NCBI RefSeq assembly: GCF_003369915.1
Contig: NW_022881603.1
Location: 37,285,124-37,349,123 of the forward strand
DNA length: 64,000 nt
Direction: 5' to 3'
Source: Drosophila miranda
Lineage: Eukaryota; Arthropoda; Insecta; Diptera; Drosophilidae
Shown: positions 44,698-57,202 of the stretch, one piece after another
How the letters are laid out: each line of letters starts with the position of its first letter
Numbering within the stretch: position 1 is the first letter of the stretch
The notes under the pieces: model-generated
What the model was told of the DNA's origin: nothing
Seen by the model: the letters and a program-made list of their open reading frames with translations, nothing else
Database searches by the model: none
Position numbers and translations under genes: made by a program

Positions 44698-46847
44698 CGA
44701 GGGGGAACGTTGTGAGTTGCTGCGGACACCGCAACTCTACAGTTATACCCGATACTAAGTCAGTATGGCTCTCCTCCGGCAGACGCCGCTAATATTAAAC
44801 GACACGACAAAGAGTGCGTGCGAGAGAGACAGAAAATCAGTCTGAGCGTGACGTCGGGCGCTGCGTAGACACTGCAAATTGATTTGTTCCTTTTGGCTAT
44901 AAAAATTATCTGATCTGGTCCAGATTCAGCAATCTGATAGATATGGTCATTATCTATAATTGTGCGTTTTTAGTTTTCTCGAATGTGCAATATTGTGGAT
45001 GCAACAGATTTTCGTCCTTTGTGTGGGCGGAAGGGGGTGGGGTGAAATTTTGAGATACACGTTTTATAGTAAGATCTAACAGGAGTGCGGATACCAAATT
45101 TGGTTACTCTAGCCTTAATAGTCTCAGATTTTTGAATATCCCCAGATTTTCGTCCTTTGCGGGGGCGGAAGGGGGTGTGGCGAAATTTTGAAACAAACTC
45201 GTCTCGGTCCGATATATTAGGAGTGTGGATACCAAATTTGGTTGCTCTAGCTTTTGTAGTCTCAGATCTAGGCGCTAATGTTTTACTCTAAGCAAAGCCG
45301 CCTATGCACGTGTGTGTTAGAGAGAGACAGGGCGAGAAAGAATGAAATTGTTTTTTTGATGGTGGCTATAATAATAATACGATCCAATTCATATTCCGCA
45401 GTCTTAAAGATATGGTCATTCTCTACAATTCTACGTTTTTGGTTTTCTCATATCTTTAAAATTGTGGATGCCACAGATTTTCGTCCTTTGTAGGGGCGGA
45501 AGTGGGCGGGGCGAAGTTTTGAAATATTTTTGTAGCAGTGACATATCACAGAAGTCTGGGTCCAAAACATCGTTGCTCTAGCTCTTATAGTCTTTGAGCA
45601 CTAGGCGCTGAAGGGGACGGACAGACAGACATGGCTCAATCGACTCGGCTATTGATGCTGATCAAGAGTATATACATATACTTTATGGGGTCGGAAACGA
45701 TTCCTTCTGGAGATTGGGGTGGTGAACGAAGCTGTCTTGGGGCATAATACAGCAACCAATCACGCACAACATGTGCGGTGTGCTTTGGATCGTTGTCCTG
45801 TTGGAAGATCCAACTGCTTCCCAGGCTCAATGTATCCACCGATGTGCTCCAAAATTGGCGGAACACATCGAAAAGTGTTCAGGAGTCATTGTGCACCCAA
45901 AAACAATTTCCAATTTTTTGCACAGGATGGTTTCAAGAGCCGAGTTCCACGAAAGAAACCATTGATTTCAGAAAAGAATCGGATTTTGCGCCTGGAATTC
46001 GCCAAAGCGCACTTAAATAAGGATCCAAACTTTTGGAAAAGCGTTTTATTTACAGATGAAAGTAAATACAACATTTTAGGAAGTGATGGCCGTTCCAGAG
46101 TTTGGAGAAAGGCAAACACCGCTCTTGACCCTATAAAAATAATACCCACCGTCAAGCATGGAGGTGGTAGTGTAATGGTTTGGGGCGCTATGGCGTCGCC
46201 TGGAGTAGGTAATTTGGTGTCTGTGGAAAGGAATATGGATCTCTTCCAGTATAAGAAGATATTGGAAGAAAATTTGGAAACATCGGTGGATACATTGAGC
46301 TTCGTTCACCACCCCAATCTCCAGACCTTAACCCAATCGAACATCTTTGGGACATTTTAGAAAGATTGGTACGGAAGTATAACATCAGCAGTCGGGAAAG
46401 CCTCAATCCACAAATCTCAGAGACTATTATGGCTAGAGTAACCAAATTTTGTATCCACACTTCTGTTAGATCTCACTATAAAACGTATATCTCAGAATTT
46501 CGCCCCACACCCTTCCGCCCCCACAAAGGACGAAAATCTGTTGCATCCACAATATTGCACATTCGAGAAAACTAAAAACGCAGAATCATAGATAATGACC
46601 ATATCTATCAAATTGCTGAATCAAGATCAGATTGGATCATTTTTGTAGCCAAAAGCAAGAAATCAATTTGCAGTGGCTACGCAGCGCCCGACGTCACGCT
46701 CAGACTGATTTTCTGTCTCTCTCGCACGCATTCTTTGTCGTGTCGTTTAATATTAGCGGCGTCTGCCGGAGGAGAGCCATATTGACTTAGTATCGGGTAT
46801 AACTGTAGAGTTGCGGTCTCCGCAGCAACTCACAACGTTCCCCCTCG
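44698..46847. mobile_element. Foldback element interrupted by Tc1 DNA (copy D)
   Basis: Left arm 44698-45710 extends further than in copies A-C and includes the inverted DINE-1-like core (GGACGGACAGACAGACATGGC, about 45617-45637). Tc1 sequence 45711-46406 follows, then the outer part of the right arm 46407-46847. In copies A-C the left arm instead stops at CCTTTGTGGGG near 14524 and is followed by unrelated TATTGTTGTTGCTCC sequence. Confidence 0.75.
45711..46406 (+). pseudogene. Tc1-type transposase fragment inside a foldback element
   Basis: First about 140 bp are an inverted copy of the transposase 3' region. The rest is the plus-strand middle of the gene, with P-R-K-K-P-L-I-S, the first catalytic Asp in F-T-D-E-S-K, and G-A-M-A. 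A deletion joins D-T-L-S to the sequence for the S-P-P-Q-S-P region in another frame, removing the second catalytic Asp. It breaks at GCCTCAA/TCCACAAAT into the foldback arm. Inactive. Confidence 0.8.
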
Positions 46848-46995
46848 TTTTTTGTGTTGTTTTATCAGCCTTGAATGCACCACACTCACACACGCGCACA
46901 GCATACATACATATGTATGAGGGTTTCTATCGTATTTTCCAGCTCTGTTGAGATTAAAATAGTGCTCTTATTACTTTGATTTCCATTTTATTATA

Positions 46996-48473
46996 CAGTC
47001 AAGGAAAAAAGTCAACATACAGCACCGATTTTTCAATATTTCGGGTTTTCGCAATGAAAATTAAAAAAGTTGGTATGCCATTATTTAGGACACTTAAAGT
47101 TATTATTATTTCAGAAAAAAAAACTTAAACAAAAATTATGTATACTTAAGTTACAACGAAAAAACATAAAATGTTCACGGAAAAAAGTGTACATACAGCC
47201 TCTATGCTTTTGTATTATAGTCTCAAAGTAATCTTAATATTAATAATTTTTATACTTTTAATATTTGGTTGGTCCACCATTGGCATCTATTACAGCCTGT
47301 AGTCGTCGGGGCATCGATGCCACCAAATTTTCGGTTGTTGTGGGCGGAACTTCGGCCCAAGCTCGAATGAGGGCGGTTTTGAGGCTTTACCGACTGCTGA
47401 TGTTATACTTCCGTACCAATCTTTCTAAAATGTCCCAAAGATGTTCGATTGGGTTAAGGTCTGGAGATTGGGGTGGTGAACGAAGCTGTCTTGGGGCATA
47501 ATACAGCAACCAATCACGCACAACATGTGCGGTGTGCTTTGGATCGTTGTCCTGTTGGAAGAGCCAACTGCTTCCCAGGCTCAATGTATCCACCGATGTG
47601 CTCCAAAATTGGCGGAACACATCGAAAAGTGTTCAGGAGTCATTGTGCACCCAAAAACAATTGCCAATTTTTTGCACAGGATGGTTTCAAGAGCCGAGTT
47701 CCACGAAAGAAACCATTGATTTCAGAAAAGAATCGGATTTTGCGCCTGGAATTCGCCAAAGCGCACTTAAATAAGGATCCAAACTTTTGGAAAAGCGTTT
47801 TATTTACAGATGAAAGTAAATACAACATTTTCGGAAGTGATGGCCGTTCCAGAGTTTGGAGAAAGGCAAACACCGCTCTTGACCCTATAAACATAATACC
47901 CACCGTCAAGCATGGAGGTGGTACTGTAATGGTTTGGGGCGCTATGGCGTCGCCTGGAGTAGGTAATTTGGTGTTTGTGGAAGGGAATATGGATCGGTTC
48001 AAGTATAAGAAGATATTGGAAGAAAATTTGGAAACATCGGTGGATACATTGAGCCTGGGAAGCAGTTGGATCTTCCAACAGGACAACGATCCAAAGCACA
48101 CCGCACATGTTGTGCGTGATTGGTTGCTGTATTATGCCCCAAGACAGCTTCGTTCACCACCCCAATCTCCAGACCTTAACCCAATCGAACATCTTTGGGA
48201 CATTTTAGAAAGATTGGTACGGAAGTATAACATCAGCAGTCGGGAAAGCCTCAAAACCGCCCTCATTCGAGCTTGGGCCGAAGTTCCGATCACAACAACC
48301 GAAAATTTGGTGGCATCGATGCCCCGACGACTACAGGCTGTAATAGATGCAAATGGTGGACCAACCAAATATTAAAAGTATAAAAAGTATTAATATTAAG
48401 ATGACTTTGAGACTATAATACAAAAGCATAGAGGCTGTATGTACACTTTTTTCCGTGAACATTTTATGTTTTT
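46996..48473 (+). mobile_element. Nearly palindromic Tc1-type transposon derivative
   Basis: Left part 46996-47599 is the transposon 3' end in inverse orientation, with terminal repeat CAGTCAAGGAAAAAAGTC after a TA. From about 47600 the sequence turns to the plus strand and runs through the transposase to the 3' flank. It is cut at 48473 before its own terminal repeat, where a foldback core begins. Thus 47252-47599 and 48036-48384 are inverted copies separated by about 440 bp. This could extrude as a hairpin and is presumably the source of the Tc1 pieces in foldback copies D and E. Confidence 0.8.
47600..48375 (+). pseudogene. Tc1/mariner (DD34E) transposase, N terminus missing
   Basis: Longest transposase piece in the window, about 235 residues of recognisable homology from P-R-K-K-P-L-I-S to P-T-K-Y. 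The catalytic triad is complete: D in F-T-D-E-S-K, D in Q-Q-D-N-D-P-K-H, E in N-P-I-E-H-L-W, with 34 residues between the last two (DD34E, Tc1 type). The DNA-binding N-terminal half is absent. The stretch H-P-K-T-I-A-N-F-L-H is in a different frame from the catalytic part, so there is a frameshift near 47670. The frame upstream of 47600 is only antisense of the inverted 3' end. Not an active gene. Confidence 0.85.
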
Positions 48474-49601
48474 ATACCCGATACTCAAAATTAGTATTGG
48501 GGTATATTAGATTTGTGGTTAAAGTGGATGTGTGTAGCGTGCAGAAGGAATCGTTTCCGACCCCATAAAGTATATATATTCTTGATTAGCATCAATAGCC
48601 GAGTCGATTGAGCCATGTCTGTCTGTCCGTCCGTCCGTCTGTCCGTCTGTCCGTCTGTCCGTCCGTCCGTCTGTCCGTCCCCTTCAGCGCATAGTGCTCA
48701 AAGACTATAAGAACTAGAGCAACGATGTTTTGGATCCAGACTTCTGTGATATGTCACTGCTACAAAAATATTTCAAATCTTCGCCCCGCCCACTTCCGCC
48801 CCCACAAAAGACGAAAATCTGTGGCATCCACATTTTTAAAGATACGATAAAACCAAAAACGCAGAATCGTAGAGGATGACTATATGTTATAGAGTGTAAA
48901 ATCTCAACCAGATCGTATAATTATTATAGCCAGAATCAAGAAAACAATTTCATTCTTTCTCGCTCTGTCTCTCTCTAACACACAGGTTTCATGGTCGGTT
49001 TTGCCAATTGCAAAATATGAGTTCAAGGATCTCAGAACCTATAAGAGCCAGAGCAACCAAATTTGGTATCCACACTCCCGTGATATCGGACCTTGACCGT
49101 TTCGTGTCCAAATTTCGCCACACCCCCTTCCGCCCCCGCAAAGGACGAAAATCTGGGGCATCCACAAATCTCAGAGACTATTATGGCTAGAGTAACCAAA
49201 TTTTGTATCCACACTTCTGTTAGATCTCACTATAAAACGTATATCTCAGAATTTCGCCCCACACCCTTCCGCCCCCACAAAGGACGAAAATCTGTTGCAT
49301 CCACAATATTGCACATTCGAGAAAACTAAAAACGCAGAATCATAGATAATGACCATATCTATCAAATTGCTGAATCAAGATCAGATTGGATCATTTTTGT
49401 AGCCAAAAGCAAGAAATCAAATTGCAATGGCTACGCAGCGCCCGACGTCACGCTCAGACTGATTTTCTGTCTCTCTCGCACGCATTCTTTGTCGTTTCGC
49501 TTAATATTAGCGGCGTCTGCCGGAGGAGAGCCATATTTACTTAGTATCGGGTATAACTGTAGAGTTGCGGTGTCCGCAGCAACTCACAACGTTCCCCCTC
49601 G
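48474..49601. mobile_element. Core and right arm of a foldback element
   Basis: Begins at ATACCCGATACTCAAAAT in the DINE-1-like core and runs to the tip CCCCCTCG at 49601, matching about 14605-15731. The left arm is replaced by the Tc1 derivative. Confidence 0.78.
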
Positions 49602-49749
49602 TTTTTTGTGTTGTTTTATCAGCCTTGAATGCACCACACTCACACACGCGCACAGCATACATACATATGTATGAGGGTTTCTATCGTATTTTCCAGCTCT
49701 GTTGAGATTAAAATAGTGCTCTTATTACTTTGATTTCCATTTTATTATA

Positions 49750-50145
49750 CAGTCAAGGAAAAAAGTCAACATACAGCACCGATTTTTCAATATTTCGGGT
49801 TTTCGCAATGAAAATTAAAAAAGTTGGTATGCCATTATTTAGGACACTTAAAGTTATTATTATTTCAGAAAAAAAAAACTTAAACAAAAATTATGTATAC
49901 GAAAAAACATAAAATGTTCACGGAAAAAAGTGTACATACAGCCTCTATGCTTTTGTATTATAGTCTCAAAGTAATCTTAATATTAATACTTTTTATACTT
50001 TTAATATTTGGTTGGTCCACCATTGGCATCTATTACAGCCTGTAGTCGTCGGGGCATCGATGCCACCAAATTTTCGGTTGTTGTGGGCGGAACTTCGGCC
50101 CAAGCTCGAATGAGGGCGGTTTTGAGGCTTTCCCGACTGCTGATG
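49750..50145 (-). mobile_element. Tc1-type transposon end fragment
   Basis: Same fragment and joint as 32841-33247, with about 11 bp missing near 49898 (TATACGAAAAAACA, where others have TATACTTAAGTTACAACG/AAG). Confidence 0.85.
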
Positions 50146-51810
50146 AACCTTAGCGTTTCAAACCGATTGAATGTATGTGGTTTTAACAGGAATTTAATTT
50201 TACAAAGTAGGGCGTGTGTTCTTGCTGCTGGCAATGCTCTTGCCGTGACGTTGTTTGTTTTAGTTTTTTTAACCCCAATAAACACACGCACACACTTGTA
50301 TTTATTCGGCGAATTTCGTGTGGTGTCTACTGCATTTATTAATACATATTCCAGGCTCTGTCGCAGCTGTCTAAAGACGTATTTTCTCGACACTTGACAC
50401 ACACTTGATATAGTTGAATGCTTATTTTTGCTTACTTTTATTATTCACTTTTATTTTCATACGTGCAATGGTAAACAGACACTCAGAAATATACCGAAAA
50501 TACGTCACAAATTTCAAAATATGCCGAAAATATACTGACGTATTATTTGTATTCAAGCTGAATCAAATTGCTTTCGGTTGAATACTAGCTAGCAACGACT
50601 ATCAGCACTGGACACATATTTTTAACCGATAATCTAATCAATTTTATATAAAAGTGGCTAATTTTAAGTACCATCTTTATTGGCATTGTTTATAAAATAA
50701 GGTTTCAATAAAAAATGTCAACAATTTCCACTAAGTTTATTTCTTTACATGGTAACTACCCATTTGCTACATATTAAAATGATTTTTATAAAGGGGAATA
50801 TGTGTACTTTTCAAAATTGTTGGCCCGTTCTTTTCCATATAAGCCCCATGGAAGCGCCAGTGTGAAAAACCCCCGTTATGCATATTTTTACATTCCTTTT
50901 TTTTATATTTTTGAAAACATTGAGATTTTGATAGCAAGTGATCAAGATTTCGATGATTTCCCGCATTAATAATCGATGTGGCTCTAAATTGCATTTTTAC
51001 ACGACTTCTACATTGGGGCATTGGCCAAGAGGGTGAGTGCATAACCTTAATATACTGGAAAATACTATGGAAAGTATTTTTATATTTTGCAAGGTGTGTG
51101 AGCCAGACATTGTGGCAAGAAAATTAGTGTACTAAGTGACTTGGCGATAAAATATACGGTCTGAAATATGCCACATATACCCACTTAAGACCCCTCTATT
51201 TAAACAGTCATTGTAGATACCTCCTATCCCTTCTTTTACTCACAAAAAAAAACCCACTATATCCACGATTTTCACTATTTTCGGTGCAATATTAAAATAC
51301 CCCTTTGGCATACAATGGGCTAATCGTTCTGTGATTTGATATTATTAGCTTGCTAGGACTTTATAGCTGAACATGAAGTTTATCCGATTGATAGATTATT
51401 TTTCTAAAATAGTAGCCAACTTTTGCTAGTCATTCTTATTGGATTTGTTTAGAATTTTCACGAGTTTTCAAAGTGAAAATTTTGAAAAATATACCGCTAA
51501 AAATTATTGTGTAAAAAAAGCACTACCTTTAAAAAAACTGCATACAAAATACCAGATTAAATTGTTAAACAAATTCCAAGTCCCCAATCTATCAAAAAAA
51601 GTTTCCTTGCCAGGTAAAAAAGAGGTAAATATTATTATTATTAGTATTATTTTCCGCGGTCTAACTCGAGTTGTTATCCAGTTTAAAAAAAGGGGCTTAA
51701 GTGGGCTAAGTTCGTTTTTTCATCGGTATGGCACGCTGAAAAGGCGCCATTCTTAAGAAGCGTCCCTCCATTTTTTTTAAACTCCTAAATAATTACTGCT
51801 CGACGTCATA
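50146..51810 (+). promoter_or_regulatory. Upstream region of mars copy 5, truncated at a Tc1 joint
   Basis: Matches 33248-34913 with few changes (for example CCTTAGCG for CCTTGGCG at the joint). Confidence 0.45.
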
Positions 51811-54339
51811 ATGCAGCGCCACAGGGAATTATATAAACAGCAATCACTTGCTTTCAGCCCACGCAATTTCGATGAGCAGAACCGGGAACTCCAGAATGCG
51901 GCGCGTGCAAAACAGCGCGAGGATCGTTTTCAAAGCAACCGCATTATTAGTGTTAGTCCAACTCCCGTCAAGCGTGCGGCACCTATACCGCCCTCAGAGG
52001 AGGCGCAGCCACGCCTTACCTATGTCGCTCCTCCTAAGGAGAATCGAAAACCAGAGCTGCCTCAGCAGCAGAGGAACCCCACCCGGGACCTTTACATAAA
52101 GCGCTTCGTGGATTGGAAGGCTGCCAGGAAGGAACAAACAAAGAACGAGCAAATTGCTCGTCGTGGTCAAAAGATGTGCACATATAAAACCGAAACACTT
52201 ACACCTGCGACAAACCCCAGAAAGAGCAGGAGAACGCTCCGGCATTTGTGCCGCCAAAAAGGCACTCCTTATATGTTTTGTCAAAAAAAACTCAGTGTAC
52301 GCAGACGGCAGCGGAGAGGAAACAGCCTTTGGCAACCCAATTGCGTACCCAGGGTCATCCATCCAGATTGCGCGCTCAGCCTGCGGCAACCATGGCAAAG
52401 CTGCAACATGCAACGTCGCGTCCTCAACCGGTCACTGTGAAGACCCAAACATCAAACATGAAACATCAAACATCAGCAAGGAATGTCCAGCCAGCCACAG
52501 TGAAGCCTGCACCTTCACGTGCATTGCCCTTGAAGCCTACAGCAGGCCCAAAGCCCAAGGCAGCGGATTTGGTCGTTGGACCTTCTGCAAATGGGGTTGT
52601 TCATTTGCCAAATGTGAGGACGCAACCATTCGAAAAGCCGGCCGTGAGTAAGCCCACCTTAAAAATACCAGCAGTGAAACCAAAGCCCATTCAAGGAGGC
52701 GGCGGAGGGGGAGCTGCGGGAAAATTTAAGTCGACCGCAGTAGCAAAAGGGCCGGCAATAAAAAACAAGCTTGCCAGCCAATTGTCGACCAGAATGAAGG
52801 CCAAGAGCAACGTCAGCAAGTACGTAGGTCTTCAAAAGAATGTTCGAAATCGGCCGGAGCTGATGAGAGAGTTGGTTGGGGCTGGGACCACTGAACTCCC
52901 ACTGCCTCCCAATACGCCGCTGGAAGAGAAGAGAAGATAAGTTTCCCTGCTCTGGCCACATTCACCCAGTGCAAGACGAACAATTGCAGTCAAGAAATGA
53001 TAGAAGCCTTGGGTGAGATTTCAAATCTGAGTCCAGTGGGTCCAATGAGCAGCCACCGAGATTCGAAAGCGAAGCGGAAATTTGACTTTTCTAGGTACTC
53101 TGTGATAAAAACGGCAGCTGAAGAGAGTTTGATCTTGGATCCATATCTGGCTAAGGGAAAGTACAACAGGAATAAAATGGAGTAAAATGTAATATTATTG
53201 GTTTCCAGATCCAGATGATAAAGAACAAGAAAATTCTACTCTGAAGGCAGCTGCGGAGCAAACCCCTCCTCGCAGGATTTCCGATGAGAAGCCCAACTAC
53301 TTAAGTCCATATGTGAGCGTCTCGCGCGGTAAAGTCAACTCTCGCTGTGATCGTGAGAAGCGAAACAGCATGTATTTGCCCGGTGAGGAGTATCCTGTTG
53401 CCAATCGGCGGGCCTCGAGTCGGTGCTCTACTTTCGCATACAGCTGGAGAATGAGATTCGACGACTGCGAGATATCTGCAGCGAGTGGGAAGCCTATAGC
53501 AAGGAGAATGAGGCGCATCTGGTTGAGACGGGCGGCATAGATATGATCAATGTGGCCATTGGACAGACAAATTTGCTCTCTACCAAGAAATTGATGCAGT
53601 TTAGCGGTCTGATTGACCGTTGCGAGGCGGGAGCTACGGGCAAGAACCATCGACCCTACGATGGCAGCGAGGAGACGAAACCCGTCCAGGCAGAGGATCT
53701 GGAAGGGTGGTGGGACATGCTGCGACTCCAGAGTGAGAATGTTGACAAGCGCTTTGATAACATGAAGCGATGGAAACAGAACAATTGGCAGGACCCCGAT
53801 GCAGTTGAGGAATCGAAAATACCAGCCAAGCCTGTGGCCAACCCAAAGTCTAAGCTGGGCAACAATTTAAACGCTAAGCCCAAGGTCAAGGCCAGCAGTA
53901 ACTTGATGCAATTACTCCGCAAGGCCCATGCTGAAATGAAAAAGGATAAGGCGGATGTGGTATCAGCGGACGATGCCCCGCAAACTCCATCTCGCAGCAG
54001 CACTCAGCGTGTGATCGTAGTACGCGACCGTCGGTCCTTCTCTCCTGCTCGCACCGTCCTGCGCATGTCTGTAGGCGAGAGCCGTTCTTCCAATGGTGGC
54101 AACACTCTGCTCAAGTCTGCTATATTGGCCGCAGCCGAACAAAACGCTCTTAATCATACCCCCCTCCCAATAAGGGACGCCAGTCGATTCTGAAAAAACC
54201 AGGGACCAGCAAGCGTGAAAGTCGTGGAGTTATTTTCAGTACAAAGAAAAAAGTACGGCACTTCAAATTCACCTACGAAGAAGGCACTATTAGCGATGAC
54301 CAGGGCCCAGCAGAAAATGAGCCGCAATCCGCGTCTTAG
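51811..54339 (+). pseudogene. mars: Mars-like gene, copy 5, multiply disabled
   Basis: The most damaged copy. (1) One C missing near 52216 (AAACCCCAG) shifts exon 1 after about residue 135. (2) The 5-bp GAGAA duplication near 52928. (3) The splice donor is GAAAGT instead of GTAAGT (53157). (4) One C missing near 53413 (GGGCCTCGAG). (5) The C run is 6 long and out of frame (54159-54164). (6) 81 bp deleted near 54299, removing part of the acidic tail. It nonetheless has GGA in place of the premature TGA (near 53630), and the GKAP region 53423-54193 is open. Old stop TAG 54337-54339. No full protein can be made. Confidence 0.85.
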
Positions 54340-54484
54340 GCCATCCACCGAGTTTATGTAGTTTATCTATCATTTATTATTTAAAGTTACGTTTTTGTTT
54401 ATATGTATAGTATTATTTAATTCTGAAAATCAATTTCAAAGCCTTTTTATATATTTTTTTTAAATTAAGTACATCAATCAATCA

Positions 54485-54490
54485 AATAAA
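54485..54490 (+). promoter_or_regulatory. Poly(A) signal AATAAA, mars copy 5
   Basis: AATAAA ten bases before the foldback tip at 54500, as in the other copies. Confidence 0.65.
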
Positions 54491-54499
54491 GGAAAAAAA

Positions 54500-56647
54500 C
54501 GAGGGGGAACGTTGTGAGTTGCTGCGGACACCGCAACTCTACAGTTATACCCGATACTAAGTCAGTATGGCTCTCCTCCGGCAGACGCCGCTAATATTAA
54601 ACGACTACGACAAAGAGTGCGTGCGAGAGAGACAGAAAATCAGTCTGAGCGTGACGTCGGGCGCTGCGTAGCCACTGCAAATTGATTTGTTCCTATTGGC
54701 TATAAAAATGATCTGATCTGATCCAGATTCAGCAATCTGATAGATATGGTCATTATCTATAATTGTGCGTTTTTAGTTTTCTCGAATGTGCAATATTGTG
54801 GATGCAACAGATTTTCGTCCTTTGTGTGGGCGGAAGGGGGTGGGGTGAAATTTTGAGATACACGTTTTATAGTAAGATCTAACAGGAGTGCGGATACCAA
54901 ATTTGGTTACTCTAGCCTTAATAGTCTCAGATTTTTGAATATCCCCAGATTTTCGTCCTTTGCGGGGGCGGAAGGGGGTGTGGCGAAATTTTGAAACAAA
55001 CTCGTCTCGGTCCGATATATTAGGAGTGTGGATACCAAATTTGGTTGCTCTAGCTTTTGTAGTCTCTGAGATCTAGGCGCTAATGTTTTACTCTAAGCAA
55101 AGCCGCCTATGCACGTGTGTGTTAGAGAGAGACAGGGCGAGAAAAAATGAAATTGTTTTTTTGATGGTGGCTATAATAATAATACGATCCAATTCATATT
55201 CCGCAGTCTTAAAGATATGGTCATTCTCTACAATTCTACGTTTTTGGTTTTCTCATATCTTTAAAATTGTGGATGCCACAGATTTTCGTCCTTTGTAGGG
55301 GCGGAAGTGGGCGGGGCGAAGTTTTGAAATATTTTTGTAGCAGTGACATATCACAGAAGTCTGGGTCCAAAACATCGTTGCTCTAGCTCTTATAGTCTTT
55401 GAGCACTAGGCGCTGAAGGGGACGGACAGACGGACGGACGGACAGACGGACAGACAGACATGGCTCAATCGACTCGGCTATTGATGCTGATCAAGAGTAT
55501 ATACATATACTTTATGGGGTCGGAAACGATTCCTTCTGGAGATTGGGGTGGTGAACGAAGCTGTCTTGGGGCATAATACAGCAACCAATCACGCACAACA
55601 TGTGCGGTGTGCTTTGGATCGTTGTCCTGTTGGAAGATCCAACTGCTTCCCAGGCTCAATGTATCCACCGATGTGCTCCAAAATTGGCGGAACACATCGA
55701 AAAGTGTTCAGGAGTCATTGTGCACCCAAAAACAATTGCCAATTTTTTGCACAGGATGGTTTCAAGAGCCGAGTTCCACGAAAGAAACCATTGATTTCAG
55801 AAAAGAATCGGATTTTGCGCCTGGAATTCGCCAAAGCGCACTTAAATAAGGATCCAAACTTTTGGAAAAGCGTTTTATTTACAGATGAAAGTAAATACAA
55901 CATTTTCGGAAGTGATGGCCGTTCCAGAGTTTGGAGAAAGGCAAACACCGCTCTTGACCCTATAAAAATAATACCCACCGTCAAGCATGGAGGTGGTAGT
56001 GTAATGGTTTGGGGCGCTATGGCGTCGCCTGGAGTAGGTAATTTGGTGTTTGTGGAAAGGAATATGGATCGCTTCCAGTATAAGAAGATATTGGAAGAAA
56101 ATTTGGAAACATCGGTGGATACATTGAGCTTCGTTCACCACCCCAATCTCCAGACCTTAACCCAATCGAACATCTTTGGGACATTTTAGAAAGATTGGTA
56201 CGGAAGTATAACATCAGCAGTCGGGAAAGCCTCAATCCACAAATCTCAGAGACTATTATGGCTAGAGTAACCAAATTTTGTATCCACACTTCTGTTAGAT
56301 CTCACTATAAAACGTATATCTCAGAATTTCGCCCCACACCCTTCCGCCCCCACAAAGGACGAAAATCTGTTGCATCCACAATATTGCACATTCGAGAAAA
56401 CTAAAAACGCAGAATCATAGATAATGACCATATCTATCAAATTGCTGAATCAAGATCAGATTGGATCATTTTTGTAGCCAAAAGCAAGAAATCAATTTGC
56501 AGTGGCTACGCAGCGCCCGACGTCACGCTCAGACTGATTTTCTGTCATTCTATTAGCGGCGTCTGCCGGAGGAGAGCCATATTGACTTAGTATCGGGTAT
56601 AACTGTAGAGTTGCGGTGTCCGCAGCAACTCACAACGTTCCCCCTCG
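54500..56647. mobile_element. Foldback element interrupted by Tc1 DNA (copy E)
   Basis: Same architecture as copy D: left arm with inverted core to about 55539, Tc1 DNA 55540-56235, right outer arm 56236-56647. It has a longer GGAC/AGAC tract (about 55421-55460) than copy D and a short deletion near 56546 (GTCATTCTATTAGC). Confidence 0.75.
55540..56235 (+). pseudogene. Tc1-type transposase fragment inside a foldback element
   Basis: Same inverted-then-plus structure and same internal deletion as 45711-46406, ending at the same joint. The pair was therefore duplicated together with mars units 4 and 5. It retains the F-T-D-E-S-K Asp and lacks the other catalytic acids in frame. Confidence 0.8.
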
Positions 56648-56795
56648 TTTTTTGTGTTGTTTTATCAGCCTTGAATGCACCACACTCACACACGCGCACA
56701 GCATACATACATATGTATGAGGGTTTCTATCGTATTTTCCAGCTCTGTTGAGATTAAAATAGTGCTCTTATTACTTTGATTTCCATTTTATTATA

Positions 56796-57202
56796 CAGTC
56801 AAGGAAAAAAGTCAACATACAGCACCGATTTTTCAATATTTCGGGTTTTCGCAATGAATATTAAAAAAGTTGGTATGCCATTATTTAGGACACTTAAAGT
56901 TATTATTATTTCAGAAAAAAAAACTTAAACAAAAATTATGTATACTTAAGTTACAACGAAAAAACATAAAATGTTCACGGAAAAAAGTGTACATACAGCC
57001 TCTATGCTTTTGTATTATAGTCTCAAAGTAATCTTAATATTAATACTTTTTATACTTTTAATATTTGGTTGGTCCACCATTGGCATCTATTACAGCCTGT
57101 AGTCGTCGGGGCATCGATGCCACCAAATTTTCGGTTGTTGTGGGCGGAACTTCGGCCCAAGCTCGAATGAGGGCGGTTTTGAGGCTTTCCCGACTGCTGA
57201 TG
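56796..57202 (-). mobile_element. Tc1-type transposon end fragment
   Basis: Same 407-bp end fragment joined to mars upstream DNA at CTGATG/AACCTTGG. Confidence 0.85.

Noticed and set aside
47473..48375. Apparent 300-residue intact transposase
   Set aside because: The first 40 or so codons are antisense to the inverted transposase 3' end, the DNA-binding domain is absent, and an internal frameshift separates upstream homology from the catalytic part.
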